From Platerodrilus igneus (lineage: Eukaryota > Arthropoda > Insecta > Coleoptera > Lycidae), in NCBI GenBank assembly GCA_036346225.1, contig JARFIW010001458.1:4030001-4094000 (forward strand): 64,000 bases of DNA, written 5' to 3'. Shown in pieces: positions 9,709-21,463 of this stretch. The notes under the pieces are model-generated. The model was given only the letters and a program-made list of their open reading frames with translations. It was not told the DNA's origin and made no database searches. A program made the translations under genes and the position numbers. Position 1 is the stretch's first letter. Each line of letters opens with the position of its first letter.

Positions 9709-11630
9709 TGTAACGTATTTTTTTTCTTGTTACACCAAGCCTAATAAATTAATAATAAAACAGATAAATTTTAAAGCATTTAATTCGTAAATATTCAGCC
9801 AATAAAAATTAAAGTATAATGTTCATAATAACACATAGATTCTAGAAGATATATATTCTGAGGCTTGTTACCAAGCGTTGTCCAGTTAATTATCAGCACT
9901 TTTGTTTCAAACATCCAAGAGTGAAGTCGCTTTTTGTAGACTAGAGATAAAAGTCAAGATGGCCCGACTAAAACACGAGGCGTCTAATAGAGTCTAGAAG
10001 AAGAACTTGAGTTGAGAACATGGAACGATAATATACATCATTTAAGACAGTTGGTATAGATTAATACAATAAATTAAACTAATATATTTCACTTTAGTGC
10101 AATATCTAATGGACATATCTACAACAACAATTTTCAATGTTAAATTATAATAAATTTTCGTCGCAGTAATTTAAAGCAGGCAGTTATGGTTTCGTTCTAT
10201 CTATTTAACTACGCCGTATAGAAATGGTTTATTCAACAAAGAATCTTGGTACTTCAAACTCACTGATGATTAATACGCTGGAAAAATACAACAGCTGACG
10301 TCATGATTTTGCACCTGCAATTTATTTGGATACACGTGAGTGTTTGAAACTTTCCGTAACTTTGAAAGTATAGTAAATTATTATGAGATTTCCTACGTTG
10401 ATTATTAGAGTAACAAAATATAAAGTAGTTTTTAAAGTTAATAACACACCGAATAAATATCTAGTTTGTCAGTTATTTGTACACGCATACAATGTGTTTT
10501 AAGATATTTAGAATGACAACTTATGTCAGATAAAAAAATAGTATAGATTCTGTTTCCTAATCTAGACGCCAGATGCAGTCTTGATTTAATTTTCACATTT
10601 TGCTTAAAAACATTCAGGTCATGTAAAAGCTTTTTATTGGTGCTGAAATTGCGTATATTTTTTTGTAGATTACAGTTAAATTTGAGTAGTTGCATTTTAT
10701 GATCGCTATTTTTCTGATGATCAATCTTTGTTGTAAATGGTCAAGGAAGCGCTTCAATGATTATAGTAAAAATAAAATCATGTGTTATGAACTAATAAAT
10801 TATGACATGTTTGCTTAAACTAAATTTTATAGAAATGATCAATTTATACATATTTATTTTGAAGGTTAAACTTCACTAAAATTCTTTTATAAAAATTTAT
10901 GACAAGATAGTAAGCATATATATTGCAGTGACATGTATATAATCAGATTTCTATATATAAATAGAATTCCTTTTGTTTCCTTTGAAAGACGTTTTATTAT
11001 ACAACATTTAAATTAGGAAAGAGAAAACTAGAGCAAATCCTCCTTAAGTAAAAAGACAGAGTAATGAAAATGAATCCCTTTAGTATTTCACAGATGTTTA
11101 AATTCATTTATTCTATTTTTGGCATATGCTTTTGAAGACACAAATAGTGTCCATGTGGTGTTTTTGTTTGTTCACAGGTAAAGCTGAGACAACTGTTTGA
11201 CATCTGGTGGTTGAGGTTTTGGTAAGTGTGTGATAAAGAGTGAAATTCAAATTTTATGGCTATGATAGTGGTGTTAAGATAAGGTTTCCGCATTCCCTTA
11301 TACAAACACAGTTAAATTTTGTTGGCACTTGTATTAAAAAATACGGTGGCGCCTATTAAAAATATTTTTGGTCGATTATCCACCCATGACCCATGCTCAT
11401 GATCTACCCAGAGCTAACACTCTACTAGCCGTTTACCCCTAAGAGTTTTCTTTGTCTAAAGCCGTTTTCCATCTGACATTACCCTGGGCTTGGAGTATAA
11501 AGAAGAAAATCTCGACCTAGTGATATCAGATTAGAAATAGAGAGTTTTAGTATATAGCTGATAGTCACGAGGATAAAGGGTAATAAACTTACAAAAAGTT
11601 TTAATTACCCCGTTTTTTATTACACTTACA
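9709..11630 (+). repeat. Ty3 LTR 1
   Basis: Begins TGTAACGTATTTTT and ends CACTTACA, giving 5-bp terminal inverted repeats TGTAA/TTACA. A TATA-like TTGGAGTATAAAG lies near 11491. LTRs 2 and 3 match it except for scattered single-base changes (for example TCTAGAAGAAG versus TCAAGAAGAAG) and homopolymer lengths. Almost 2 kb is long for a Ty3 LTR. Short minus-strand frames inside look fortuitous. Confidence 0.9.
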
Positions 11631-11640
11631 CTTGCGCTCG

Positions 11641-11740
11641 CAACGTGGGGCTGGAATTTCATTTAGAGGCTGGAAATTCATTTAGAGGCTGGAAATTCAG
11701 TTAGAGGCTCGAATAATTTCACTTAGAGGCTGGAACATTT
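11641..11740 (+). repeat. short tandem repeats in the Ty3 leader (copy A)
   Basis: About five units built on GAGGCTGGAAATTCATTTA, some diverged (GAGGCTCGAATAATTTCACTTA). They follow the primer-binding region CTTGCGCTCGCAACGTGGGG, which keeps the CAACGTGGGGC seen in tRNA-Lys-type primer sites but lacks a clean TGGCGCC start. The same arrangement is at about 19951-20048 in copy B. Confidence 0.7.
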
Positions 11741-11944
11741 AGTAGTTATTTTCATCACACTTATATTCACCGACTGAGGTTTGCTTTGATATTAGTAACG
11801 TCTTCTTTTAGTTTCATTTTTGTTAAAGTTTGTTACAGTTTATAGTGGGTTCTTCTTTATATAGTTAGGACATTCGTTTGTTTGAGATTTCATCTTCAAA
11901 AATTATATAATTGAGTTACGTTAGAGATATACAGATATTTAATT

Positions 11945-13130
11945 ATGGCAGAAACTTATAGCATCGTACATTTACTTAAAATGAGTTAGAATATGAATTG
12001 AACATTAGAGGCATTGAAAATTCAAGACCAGTTTCAGATAAAAGGAAAATTTTAGCAAGGTTGTTGGCCAAAGAAACAGATAAACCCGGTTGTTTGATAG
12101 ATCCTTCTTACTATAAAGTAGATTTCAAAGTAGAGAAAGAAGAGATTGAGTCTAGTATAGAGTCAGTTAAAAATGTTTTGTTAGAATTTATGGATGATCC
12201 CGCTGAGTCAATTTTTAAAAGGATAAGGTCAAGATTAGTACATCTTACAGGTAGAATTCAACGGTTAAAGCTCCCTAAAGAAAATTTTGAGGAAATTGTG
12301 TTATTTAAAATGAAAGTTTGGCTACTATTCTTGTTGTGGAAGCAGATCTGCATGAGAAATTAAATAAAGATACGAGTTCAAATCATAAAGATATTAATAT
12401 AAATCCTATTGCTGCATCTAATGTGCCCATTCCAACGGTTACATATGTCACACAGTCAGTCCCTATTGGATCTTGGTCGATAAAATATTCAGGAAACCCA
12501 TCTCTCTTATATCAATTTTAGAAAACATTAGTGACATTGCACAGTCTCGAAAGGTATCTGAAATGGAATTGTTTAATTCTGCAGTTGAATTGTTTACCGG
12601 TGATGCCTTAGTATGGTATCGTTGCGTTCGTAGTTCATTAACAGATTGGAATTCGTTGGTTAGTAGACTAAAGGAAGATTTCTTGCCAGCACATCCTGAA
12701 GACGATATTTGGGAAAAATCAAAATAGATTACAGAGGAATGGTGAATCAGTTGTATTGTTCATTGCTAATATGGAAAATTTGTTTAACCGATTACCTATT
12801 ATTCCTGCAGAACACACTAAAGTTAGAATAGTCAAGAAAATTTATTGCCATATTTCATTCAGCATCTTGCTCTTACAGAGATAGAGGATATTAGTACGTT
12901 AGTTAAACTGTGTAAGAAGTTAGAAGAAGCTTCTTTAAGTAAACATAAGTCTGTTTCAGTTGCACCATATAGTCACAAGCAGCCTATTAATTATTTTAAT
13001 CCACGTTTTAGAAACAAAACCCTAGTTCATTTCAGAATGCTTCAAGTCGTGTTTATACCCCTACATCTTCACATTCCCAGTACAAGTTCTTAATTCTGCT
13101 ACCCCAATGACAGAAAAAGTGGAGTAGGTA
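11945..13130 (+). pseudogene. Ty3 Gag, copy A
   Basis: ATG at 11945 (MAETYSIVHLL). Four frame pieces cover the capsid: 11998-12363, 12318-12521, 12473-12727 and 12845-13093. Recognisable capsid residues include LFTGDALVWYRCVRSSLTDW and FLPAHPEDDIW. The early break near 11978 comes from an A-run one base shorter than in copy B (ACTTAAAATGAG against ACTTAAAAATGAG). Other breaks are shared with copy B. Gag packages the element RNA in the cytoplasm. It is not readable as one frame in this assembly. Confidence 0.8.
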
Positions 13131-13150
13131 ACTCATTTATTAAGCATAAA

Positions 13151-16100
13151 TTGGTATGTTGGAATTGTTCACGTTATGGACATACTTTCAGTGTCTGTAG
13201 ATCTTTCAAGAGATTATTTTGTTATGGTTGTGGTCGTAAAGGAGTGACTAGTATCACTTGTCCGTCGTGTCCAACTCAACGAGTAAAGGAACAGAAGTTG
13301 AATAACGATTCCCCTGGGTTTAGACAAGAGGCTACAGATATGTTGTGTGCTCGAGAAGGTCTATGTTGTAAAGAGGAGTGGTCGCGATGGCTTCAGGTAG
13401 TTAGAAATTTTTGCAGGAGTAGAGTTCCACCTAAAGCTAATGCATTGTTTGAGAAAAAGCCTTATGATAATCGCCCATATGTGATGGTAAAGTTATTCGA
13501 CATGGATATTACAGATTTATTTGATTCTGGATGTACTACATCGATAATAGGTTCCCTCGCCGTTCCAGTGATTGAAAAATGAAGTTGAATGTTTTACATC
13601 TGAAAAGAAAGGAGTATCGACTGCAGATGGTTCGTTAAAATTGGTAGAAGGTTCAGTTGATTTACCTATCCGTATCGGATCGGAATGTCGTATTTTGAAC
13701 GCGTTAGTTGTACCTTCTTTGCCTCATGCCTTCATCTTTGGGACTGATTTTGCTAAATTGTTTGGTATAGTTGCTGACTTTAAAACAATTCTTGGTATAT
13801 TGGCGATGATATGGGAAATCATATTTCTTATGTTGGACAGTCGTCCTTGCCTTTAAAGTATAAAGATAGTTTGTTTAGTTTAGAAGAATTGTCGACTGAG
13901 CATCGAAAGCAAGCTCAAGCAGTTATAGATACGTATAATGAAATAAGTAGTGAGAATAGATTGGGCCGTACTAATAAAATCGAAATGTTCATTGATACAG
14001 GCGACTCCAAGCCAGTTCGTAGGAAGCCGTACGTTATGTCGCCATATATGAACGAAATACTGAATAGAGAACTAGATGATATGTTAAAGTTAGGAGTGGT
14101 AGAACCTTGCGTTAGTCCGTATTGTTCTCCAGTATTATTAGTTAAAAGAAGTCCAGTGACGAGTATAGATTTTGCTTCGATGGACGAATGTTAAATGATG
14201 TCACTAAGCATGACAGTTACCCTATGGCAAACATAGACAGGATTCTTAATTTATTACGGGTGCTAACTATATTTCTAGTTTAGATATGAGAAAAGTTTTG
14301 GCAAATCCTCTTTCGGAAAGTTCTAAAGACAAAACTGCTTTCAGCATTGTTTCTAGAGGTCAATATCGTTTCACTTGTGTACCTTTTGGACTTCGAAATG
14401 CAGCTCAAACCCAACAAAGGCTTGTGGATGCTATATTTGGACCACGTTATGAACCTCATGTTTTTTGCTACCTTGACGATGTGATACTAGTGTCTTCTAC
14501 ATTTGAAGAACACTTAGAACTTCTTGCAGATGTTAGAGAACGTCTCAAGGAAGCAAATCTGACGATTAATTTGAAGAAATGTGAGTTTTTCAAAAAATCT
14601 TTAAAGTTCCTTGGTCACATAGTTGGCTCTAACTCTCTTCGTGCTGATCCTGATAAGATCTCAGCTATGGTAAACTTTCCACGTCCGAAGACTACGACAG
14701 AAGTTAAACGATTTTGGGTATGTGCAGTTGGTACCGTCGGTTCATCCGAAACTTCTCTTCGTTAGTGTCGTCTATCAATGATCTTATTAAGAGGAAAAAG
14801 AAAGGACAAGGAGTTATTTGGAATCCTGAGGCTGAAGCGTCGTTTATACAGATTAAACAAGCTCTAGTTTCTGCTCCGTTATTATCGCAGCCGGATTATT
14901 CGCTCCCATTCATTATCGAATGTGATGCCAGTGACACCGGATTAGGAGCTGTTTTGATTCAGAAAATTGATGATATTGAACATGTGATTTCGTATGCGAG
15001 TAAAACGCTAAATCGAGCTGAAAGGAATTATTCGGTTACTGAAAGAAAATGTCTGGCAGTAATCTTTGCGATTGAGAAATTTAGACCATGGGTTGAAGGT
15101 ACCCGCTTTACAGTAGTGACAGATCACTTTTCTTTGTTGTGGTTAAATAATATTCAAAATCCGACTGGTAAATTAGCCAGGTGGGCAGTACGTTTGAAAC
15201 AACATACGTTCGATCTGGTTCATAGAAAAGGTAAATTTAATGTTGTGCCCGATTGTCTTAGTCGTGCAACCCTCCGGACAATCCTATTGTCGACTTAATC
15301 GAAGTTAATTTAGAGAAATTAGACCCGTGGTACGTTTCGTTGAGGAATAAAATTTTGTCTTCTCCAGAAAGTTACCCTCAATGGAAAGTAGAAAATAATT
15401 TTGTATTTAAATTTCTTCCCTCCAATCTTCCCGTATCTTCAAATTTAAATGAATGGAAATATTTGGTACCTATAGCACAACGAGAGAAATCATTCGCTCT
15501 TGTCATGTTCCTTCAGTAGCAGGGCACTTTGGTTTTGCTAAGACTAATTCGAGAATACAGGAACGTTATTATTGGCCTAAAATGAATATAGATGTACTCC
15601 GATTTTGTAAGAAGTGTTTAACATGTGGCGCTCAAAAGTCATCGAATGTTGGTCCCCTTGGTTTAATGGGTAAAGAGAAAGAAGTAAAGTTTCCCTTTCA
15701 GACAATAGCACTAGATTTGATGGGTCCGTTTCCACGCTCGAAACTTGGACATAAATGGTTACTAGTAGTGGGTGATTGGTTCACCAAATATACATTGTTA
15801 CATCCTCTACGAAGTGCAAAAGCTCACAGCATACAACGTTTTATGGAAGAAAAGTTTTCTAGTATTTGGCGTCCCACAATTCGTTATATGTGACAATGGA
15901 CCTCAATTGTCAGGTAGAATCTTTAAAACCCTTTGTAATAAATACGATATTCAGAAAATATGGTATAATACAGTTTATTCTCCGCAGTGTAATTTTGTGG
16001 AGAGGATTAACAAGACTGTGGGTACTGCTATTCGTTCGTATGTCGATACACACGATTCATGGGATTCAGAACTACCTCAAATTCAATATGCTATTAATTC

Positions 16101-16593
16101 ATCAAAACATCACTCTACAGGTTACACCCTAATTTTTACTTTTGGTCGTAGTGTTCCAGTAAGCGGAAGATTCTACAGTGGTGGTTATATACCCAAAGAC
16201 GATATTGAATTTATTCCAGGTAGCCGACCATTATATGTCTCGGATCGACAAGGGCTCTTCGATATCTTTAAAGAGGTGCATGGCAACTTACATGCAGCTT
16301 ATGAGCGAGCAAGTCGCCAGTATAATTTGAGAAGAAGAAATGTGTGCTTTGAGGTTGGTGATAAGGTGTGGAGAGTGAACAAGGTTTTATCGAGTGCAGG
16401 CGATAAATTCACTGCTAAACTCGCACCAAAGTTTGTTTTATGTGTGGTTAGGAGAAAGATTACTAATTTAGTTTATGAGTTGAGTAATATAGATGGTTCT
16501 AAGGCGGGTCGATGGCATGTCAAAGACTTAAAGCCATATTCAGCGACAGATGAATGTGAAAATGAAGATGTTAAGAATGTTTCTGATCCTTAA
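13151..16593 (+). pseudogene. Ty3 Gag zinc knuckle and Pol (PR-RT-RNaseH-IN), copy A
   Basis: In order: zinc knuckle CWNCSRYGHTFSVC with a second degenerate CYGCGRKGVTSITC (13154-13270); protease LFDSGCTTS (about 13519); reverse transcriptase from about 13960 with VPFGLRNA and the YLDD catalytic box near 14468; RNase H IECDASDTGLGAVL (about 14917); integrase with an HHCC zinc finger (CHVPSVAGHFG...CKKCLTCG, 15500-15640), catalytic residues ALDLMG, ICDNGPQ and FVERINK (about 15712, 15885, 15998), and a GPY/F-like end (KLAPKFV...WHVKDLKPY). It stops at 16591-16593. Frame breaks near 13580, 13800, 14190, 14270, 14715 and 15300-15480 divide it. The C-terminal 273-codon integrase frame (15772-16593) is the longest intact piece. 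Confidence 0.85.
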
Positions 16594-18015
16594 GTACTTC
16601 TAATTATAGTTGATGTCAGTAGTAATTCTTTTTGGTCCATGTTTTAAATTCTTAAGTAGGACAAGATTAAAGTTAGTGAAATTTTTTTTGATTTGTTTAA
16701 AGTAATTTTTGTTTTAGTAGTAATAGAGCTTAATATGTTTGTTGATTTAGATGTTGCATGTGTTAAATGACGACAAAGATGTGTTAAATGACGACAAAGA
16801 TGTGTTAAATGACGACAAAGATGTGTTAAACGATAATTTTTGATGACGACAAGGATATGTTTATGGATTTTGAATGATGATATATTTTTTGAGGTGTTTG
16901 AGAGTGCAGCATATGTTGAGAGATGTTGCAGGTATATAGAGATGAATATGTATTCGGTGAAGAGGTGCGTATTCAGTTATGAGGTACATGATGGAGATTA
17001 CAGAGAGTGTTTAGTAAAGTGTTGAGTATACAGTCATATAGTTAGAGTGTGATAGAGTATTAAGCATTAAAGGAATGCTTGAGTTTTGATTTAGTAGTTT
17101 GAGACTAGGCCTGATGTGCTTATTTTTTATTGAGAGTGTACATGAGCTAAGAGAGTTCATGAAGAGTTTTTTTTGTGAGTTGCTGGTGGATGTCTCCCAG
17201 TAGGCTCAAAGTATGATTTATTAGTGGTTTTGGAGTTCTTTGGTGATGAATCACTGATGTTGTAGGATTTTTGAGAGATATAGTTGAGTCTGTAGCATAG
17301 TAGTCGTACAGATAATGTTGTGAGGTGCTCACTCAAAGATCAAAGGTATCTTGTTGATGAATAAGTATTGTTAATACTTTGTCTGTTTCTCGAGTATTAG
17401 AGATTTGTTTCGTGAATGGACTTCGTAAATAACAGCTTTTGGTACTTGTTAAATTCATCGATTAGTTTAAATGTAATTAGCACTTGGAAAGTTATGTACA
17501 TAAACCCTTAAGACAGATATAGTAAATTAGAGAAGAGTATTCGTTGTACAGATTTTTGTTTAATAGTAATTTTGTTATACATTCGATTTTGTTTATTACA
17601 GTTCTAATTTATAGAAAAATATTTTCGCTTCAGGTAAAAATTTTTATTTTGATATGGTTGTTGCGTTTGTAACTATAGATGACATGCATCCACTGAGTGT
17701 TAGATTCCCTAAATATTCGTAAATGATTGACGTAAATACTGATTATGACTTCCCGAATTTGTCCCTTTATAGGCGTGTAGTACGCGCAGTTACTAATCAC
17801 TCAATCCCATGCATTAATATTCCCCCATATCAATTAGTGAATGATTCTGTTTTTTTGTTAAACTCATCGTTAGTTATAGTTAAAGTTTGTGCTGTTTTGT
17901 TGTGAGTTGTAAGAGATTTATACAGTTAATAAGAGTAATTTTGAAGTTTCAGTCGAAAATTTTTTTTAGAAAAAATTCTTCCATACCTCGAATTTTTTCT
18001 CTTGGGAAGAGGCTG
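16594..18015 (+). other. Ty3 3' internal noncoding region, copy A
   Basis: About 1.4 kb between the integrase stop and LTR 2, with no env-like frame. It holds a tandem repeat at 16756-16830 (21-bp unit starting GATGTGTTAAATGACG, about 3.5 copies). It ends in a purine-rich tract, TTGGGAAGAGGCTG, just before TGTAACG, a reasonable polypurine tract for plus-strand priming. The 60- and 61-codon frames here lack family signals. Confidence 0.6.
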
Positions 18016-19940
18016 TGTAACGTATTTTTTTTCTTGTTACACCAAGCCTAATAAATTAATAATAAAACAGATATATTTTAAAGCATTTAATTCGTAAATA
18101 TTCAGCCAATAAAAATTAAAGTATAATGTTCATAATAACACATAGATTCTAGAAGATATATATTCTGAGGCTTGTTACCAAGCGTTGTCCAGTTAATTAT
18201 CAGCACTTTTGTTTCAAACATCCAAGAGTGAAGTCGCTTTTTGTAGACTAGAGATAAAAGTCAAGATGGCCCGACTAAAACACGAGGCGTCTAATAGAGT
18301 CAAGAAGAAGAACTTGAGTTGAGAACATGGAACGATAATATACATCATTTAAGACAGTTGGTATAGATTAATACAATAAATTAAACTAATATATTTCACT
18401 TTAGTGCAATATCTAATGGACATATCTACAACAACAATTTTCAATGTTAAATTATAATAAATTTTCGTCGCAGTAATTTAAAGCAGGCAGTTATAGTTTC
18501 GTTCTATCTATTTAACTACGCCGTATAGAAATGGTTTATTCAACAAAGAATCTTGGTACTTCAAACTCACTGATGATTAATACGCTGGAAAAATACAACA
18601 GCTGACGTCATGATTTTGCACCTGCAATTTATTTGGATACACGTGAGTGTTTGAAACTTTCCGTAACTTTGAAAGTATAGTAAATTATTATGAGATTTCC
18701 TACGTTGATTATTAGAGTAACAAAAATATAAAGTAGTTTTTTAAAGTTAATAACACACCGAATAAATATCTAGTTTGTCAGTTATTTGTACACGCATACA
18801 ATGTGTTTTAAGATATTTAGAATGACAACTTATGTCAGATAAAAAAATAGTATAGATTCTGTTTCCTAATCTAGACGCCAGATGCAGTCTTGATTTAATT
18901 TTCACATTTTGCTTAAAACATTCAGGTCATGTAAAAGCTGTTTATTGGTGCTGAAATTCGCGTATATTTTTTTTGTAGATTACAGTTAAATTTGAGTAGT
19001 TGCATTTTATGATCGCTATTTTTCTGATGATCAATCTTTGTTGTAAATGGTCAAGGAAGCGCTTCAATGATTATAGTAAAAATAAAATCATGTGTTATGA
19101 ACTAATAAATTATGACATGTTTGCTTAAACTAAATTTTATAGAAATGATCAATTTATACATATTTATTTTGAAGGTTAAACTTCACTAAAATTCTTTTTA
19201 TAAAAAATTTATGACAAGATAGTAAGCATATATATTGCAGTCACATGTATATAATCAGATTTCTATATATAAATAGAATTCCTTTTGTTTCCTTTGAAAG
19301 ACGTTTTATTATACAACATTTAAATTAGGAAAGAGAAAACTAGAGCAAATCCCCCTTAAGTAAAAAGACAGAGTAATGAAAATGAATCCCTTTAGTATTT
19401 CACAGATGTTTAAATTCATTTATTCTATTTTTGGCATATGCTTTTGAAGACACAAATAGTGTCCATGTGGTGTTTTGTTTGTTCACAGGTAAAGCTGAGA
19501 CAACTGTTTGACATCTGGTGGTTGAGGTTTTGGTAAGTGTGTGATAAAGAGTGAAATTCAAATTTTATGGCTATGATAGTGGTGTTAAGATAAGGTTTCC
19601 GCATTCCCCTTATACAAACACAGTTAAATTTTGTTGGCACTTGTATTAAAAAATACGGTGGCGCCTATTAAAAATATTTTTGGTCGATTATCCACCCATG
19701 ACCCATGCTCATGATCTACCCAGAGCTAACACTCTACTAGCCGTTTACCCCTAAGAGTTTTCTTTGTCTAAAGCCGTTTTCCATCTGACATTACCCTGGG
19801 CTTGGAGTATAAAGAAGAAAATCTCGACCTAGTGATATCAGATTAGAAATAGAGAGTTTTAGTATATAGCTGATAGTCACGAGGATAAAGGGTAATAAAC
19901 TTACAAAAGTTTTTAATTACCCGTTTTTATTACACTTACA
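18016..19940 (+). repeat. Ty3 LTR 2 (central, shared)
   Basis: Same ends as LTR 1. It serves as 3' LTR for copy A and 5' LTR for copy B. There is no second target duplication at its borders, which argues against two independent insertions. Confidence 0.9.
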
Positions 19941-20253
19941 CTTGCGCTCGCAACGTGGGGCTGGAATTTCATTTAGAGGCTGGAAATTCATTTAGAGGCT
20001 GGAAATTCAGTTAGAGGCTCGAATAATTTCACTTAGAGGCTGGAACATTTAGTAGTTATTTTCATCACACTTATATTCACCGACTGAGGTTTGCTTTGAT
20101 ATTAGTAACGTCTTCTTTTAGTTTCATTTTGTTAAAGTTTGTTACAGTTTATAGTGGGTTCTTCTTTATATAGTTAGGACATTCGTTTGTTTGAGATTTC
20201 ATCTTCAAAAATTATATAATTGAGTTACGTTAGAGATATACAGATATTTAATT

Positions 20254-21444
20254 ATGGCAGAAACTTATAGCATCGTACATTTACTTAAAAATGAGTTAGA
20301 ATATGAATTGAACATTAGAGGCATTGAAAATTCAAGACCAGTTTCAGATAAAAGGAAAATTTTAGCAAGGTTGTTGGCCAAAGAAACAGATAAACCCGGT
20401 TGTTTGATAGATCCTTCTTACTATAAAGTAGATTTCAAAGTAGAGAAAGAAGAGATTGAGTCTAGTATAGAGTCAGTTAAAAATGTTTTGTTAGAATTTA
20501 TGGATGATCCCGCTGAGTCAATTTTTAAAAGGATAAGGTCAAGATTAGTACATCTTACAGGTAGAATTCAACGGTTAAAGCTCCCTAAAGAAAATTTTGA
20601 GGAAATTGTGTTATTTAAAATGAAAGTTTGGCTACTATTCTTGTTGTGGAAGCAGATCTGCATGAGAAATTAAATAAAGATACGAGTTCAAATCATAAAG
20701 ATATTAATATAAATCCTATTGCTGCATCTAATGTGCCCATTCCAACGGTTACATATGTCACACAGTCAGTCCCTATTGGATCTTGGTCGATAAAATATTC
20801 AGGAAACCCATCTCTCTTATATCAATTTTAGAAAACATTAGTGACATTGCACAGTCTCGAAAGGTATCTGAAATGGAATTGTTTAATTCTGCAGTTGAAT
20901 TGTTTACCGGTGATGCCTTAGTATGGTATCGTTGCGTTCGTAGTTCATTAACAGATTGGAATTCGTTGGTTAGTAGACTAAAGGAAGATTTCTTGCCAGC
21001 ACATCCTGAAGACGATATTTGGGAAAAAATCAAAATAGATTACAGAGGAATGGTGAATCAGTTGTATTGTTCATTGCTAATATGGAAAATTTGTTTAACC
21101 GATTACCTATTATTCCTGCAGAACACACTAAAGTTAGAATAGTCAAGAAAAATTTATTGCCATATTTCATTCAGCATCTTGCTCTTACAGAGATAGAGGA
21201 TATTAGTACGTTAGTTAAACTGTGTAAGAAGTTAGAAGAAGCTTCTTTAAGTAAACATAAGTCTGTTTCAGTTGCACCATATAGTCACAAGCAGCCTATT
21301 AATTATTTTAATCCACGTTTTAGAAACAAAACCCCTAGTTCATTTCAGAATGCTTCAAGTCGTGTTTATACCCCTACATCTTCACATTCCCCAGTACAAG
21401 TTCTTAATTCTGCTACCCCAATGACAGAAAAATGGAGTAGGTAA
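20254..21444 (+). pseudogene. Ty3 Gag, copy B
   Basis: Same gene as copy A with a longer first frame (MAETYSIVHLLKNELEYELN, 20254-20673). Frame pieces follow at 20628-20831, 20783-21142 and 21019-21444. Breaks near 20640 and 20820 are at the same bases as in copy A. The capsid residues GDALVWYRCVR and PAHPEDDIW are conserved, and the C-terminal part is Ser/Pro-rich. The frame after TEKWSR ends just before the zinc knuckle. Confidence 0.8.
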
Positions 21445-21463
21445 CTCATTTATTAAGCATAAA

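Noticed and set aside
16756..16830. CRISPR-like spaced repeats
   Set aside because: Units are directly adjacent with no unique spacers and lie inside a eukaryotic retrotransposon.
19425..19640. 71-codon minus-strand ORF recurring in the Ty3 LTRs (also 27711-27926; shorter near 11108)
   Set aside because: It recurs only because the LTRs are duplicates. No family signal, and its frame is lost by one-base run differences in LTR 1.
20773..21033. 86-codon minus-strand ORF
   Set aside because: Antisense shadow of Ty3 Gag copy B.
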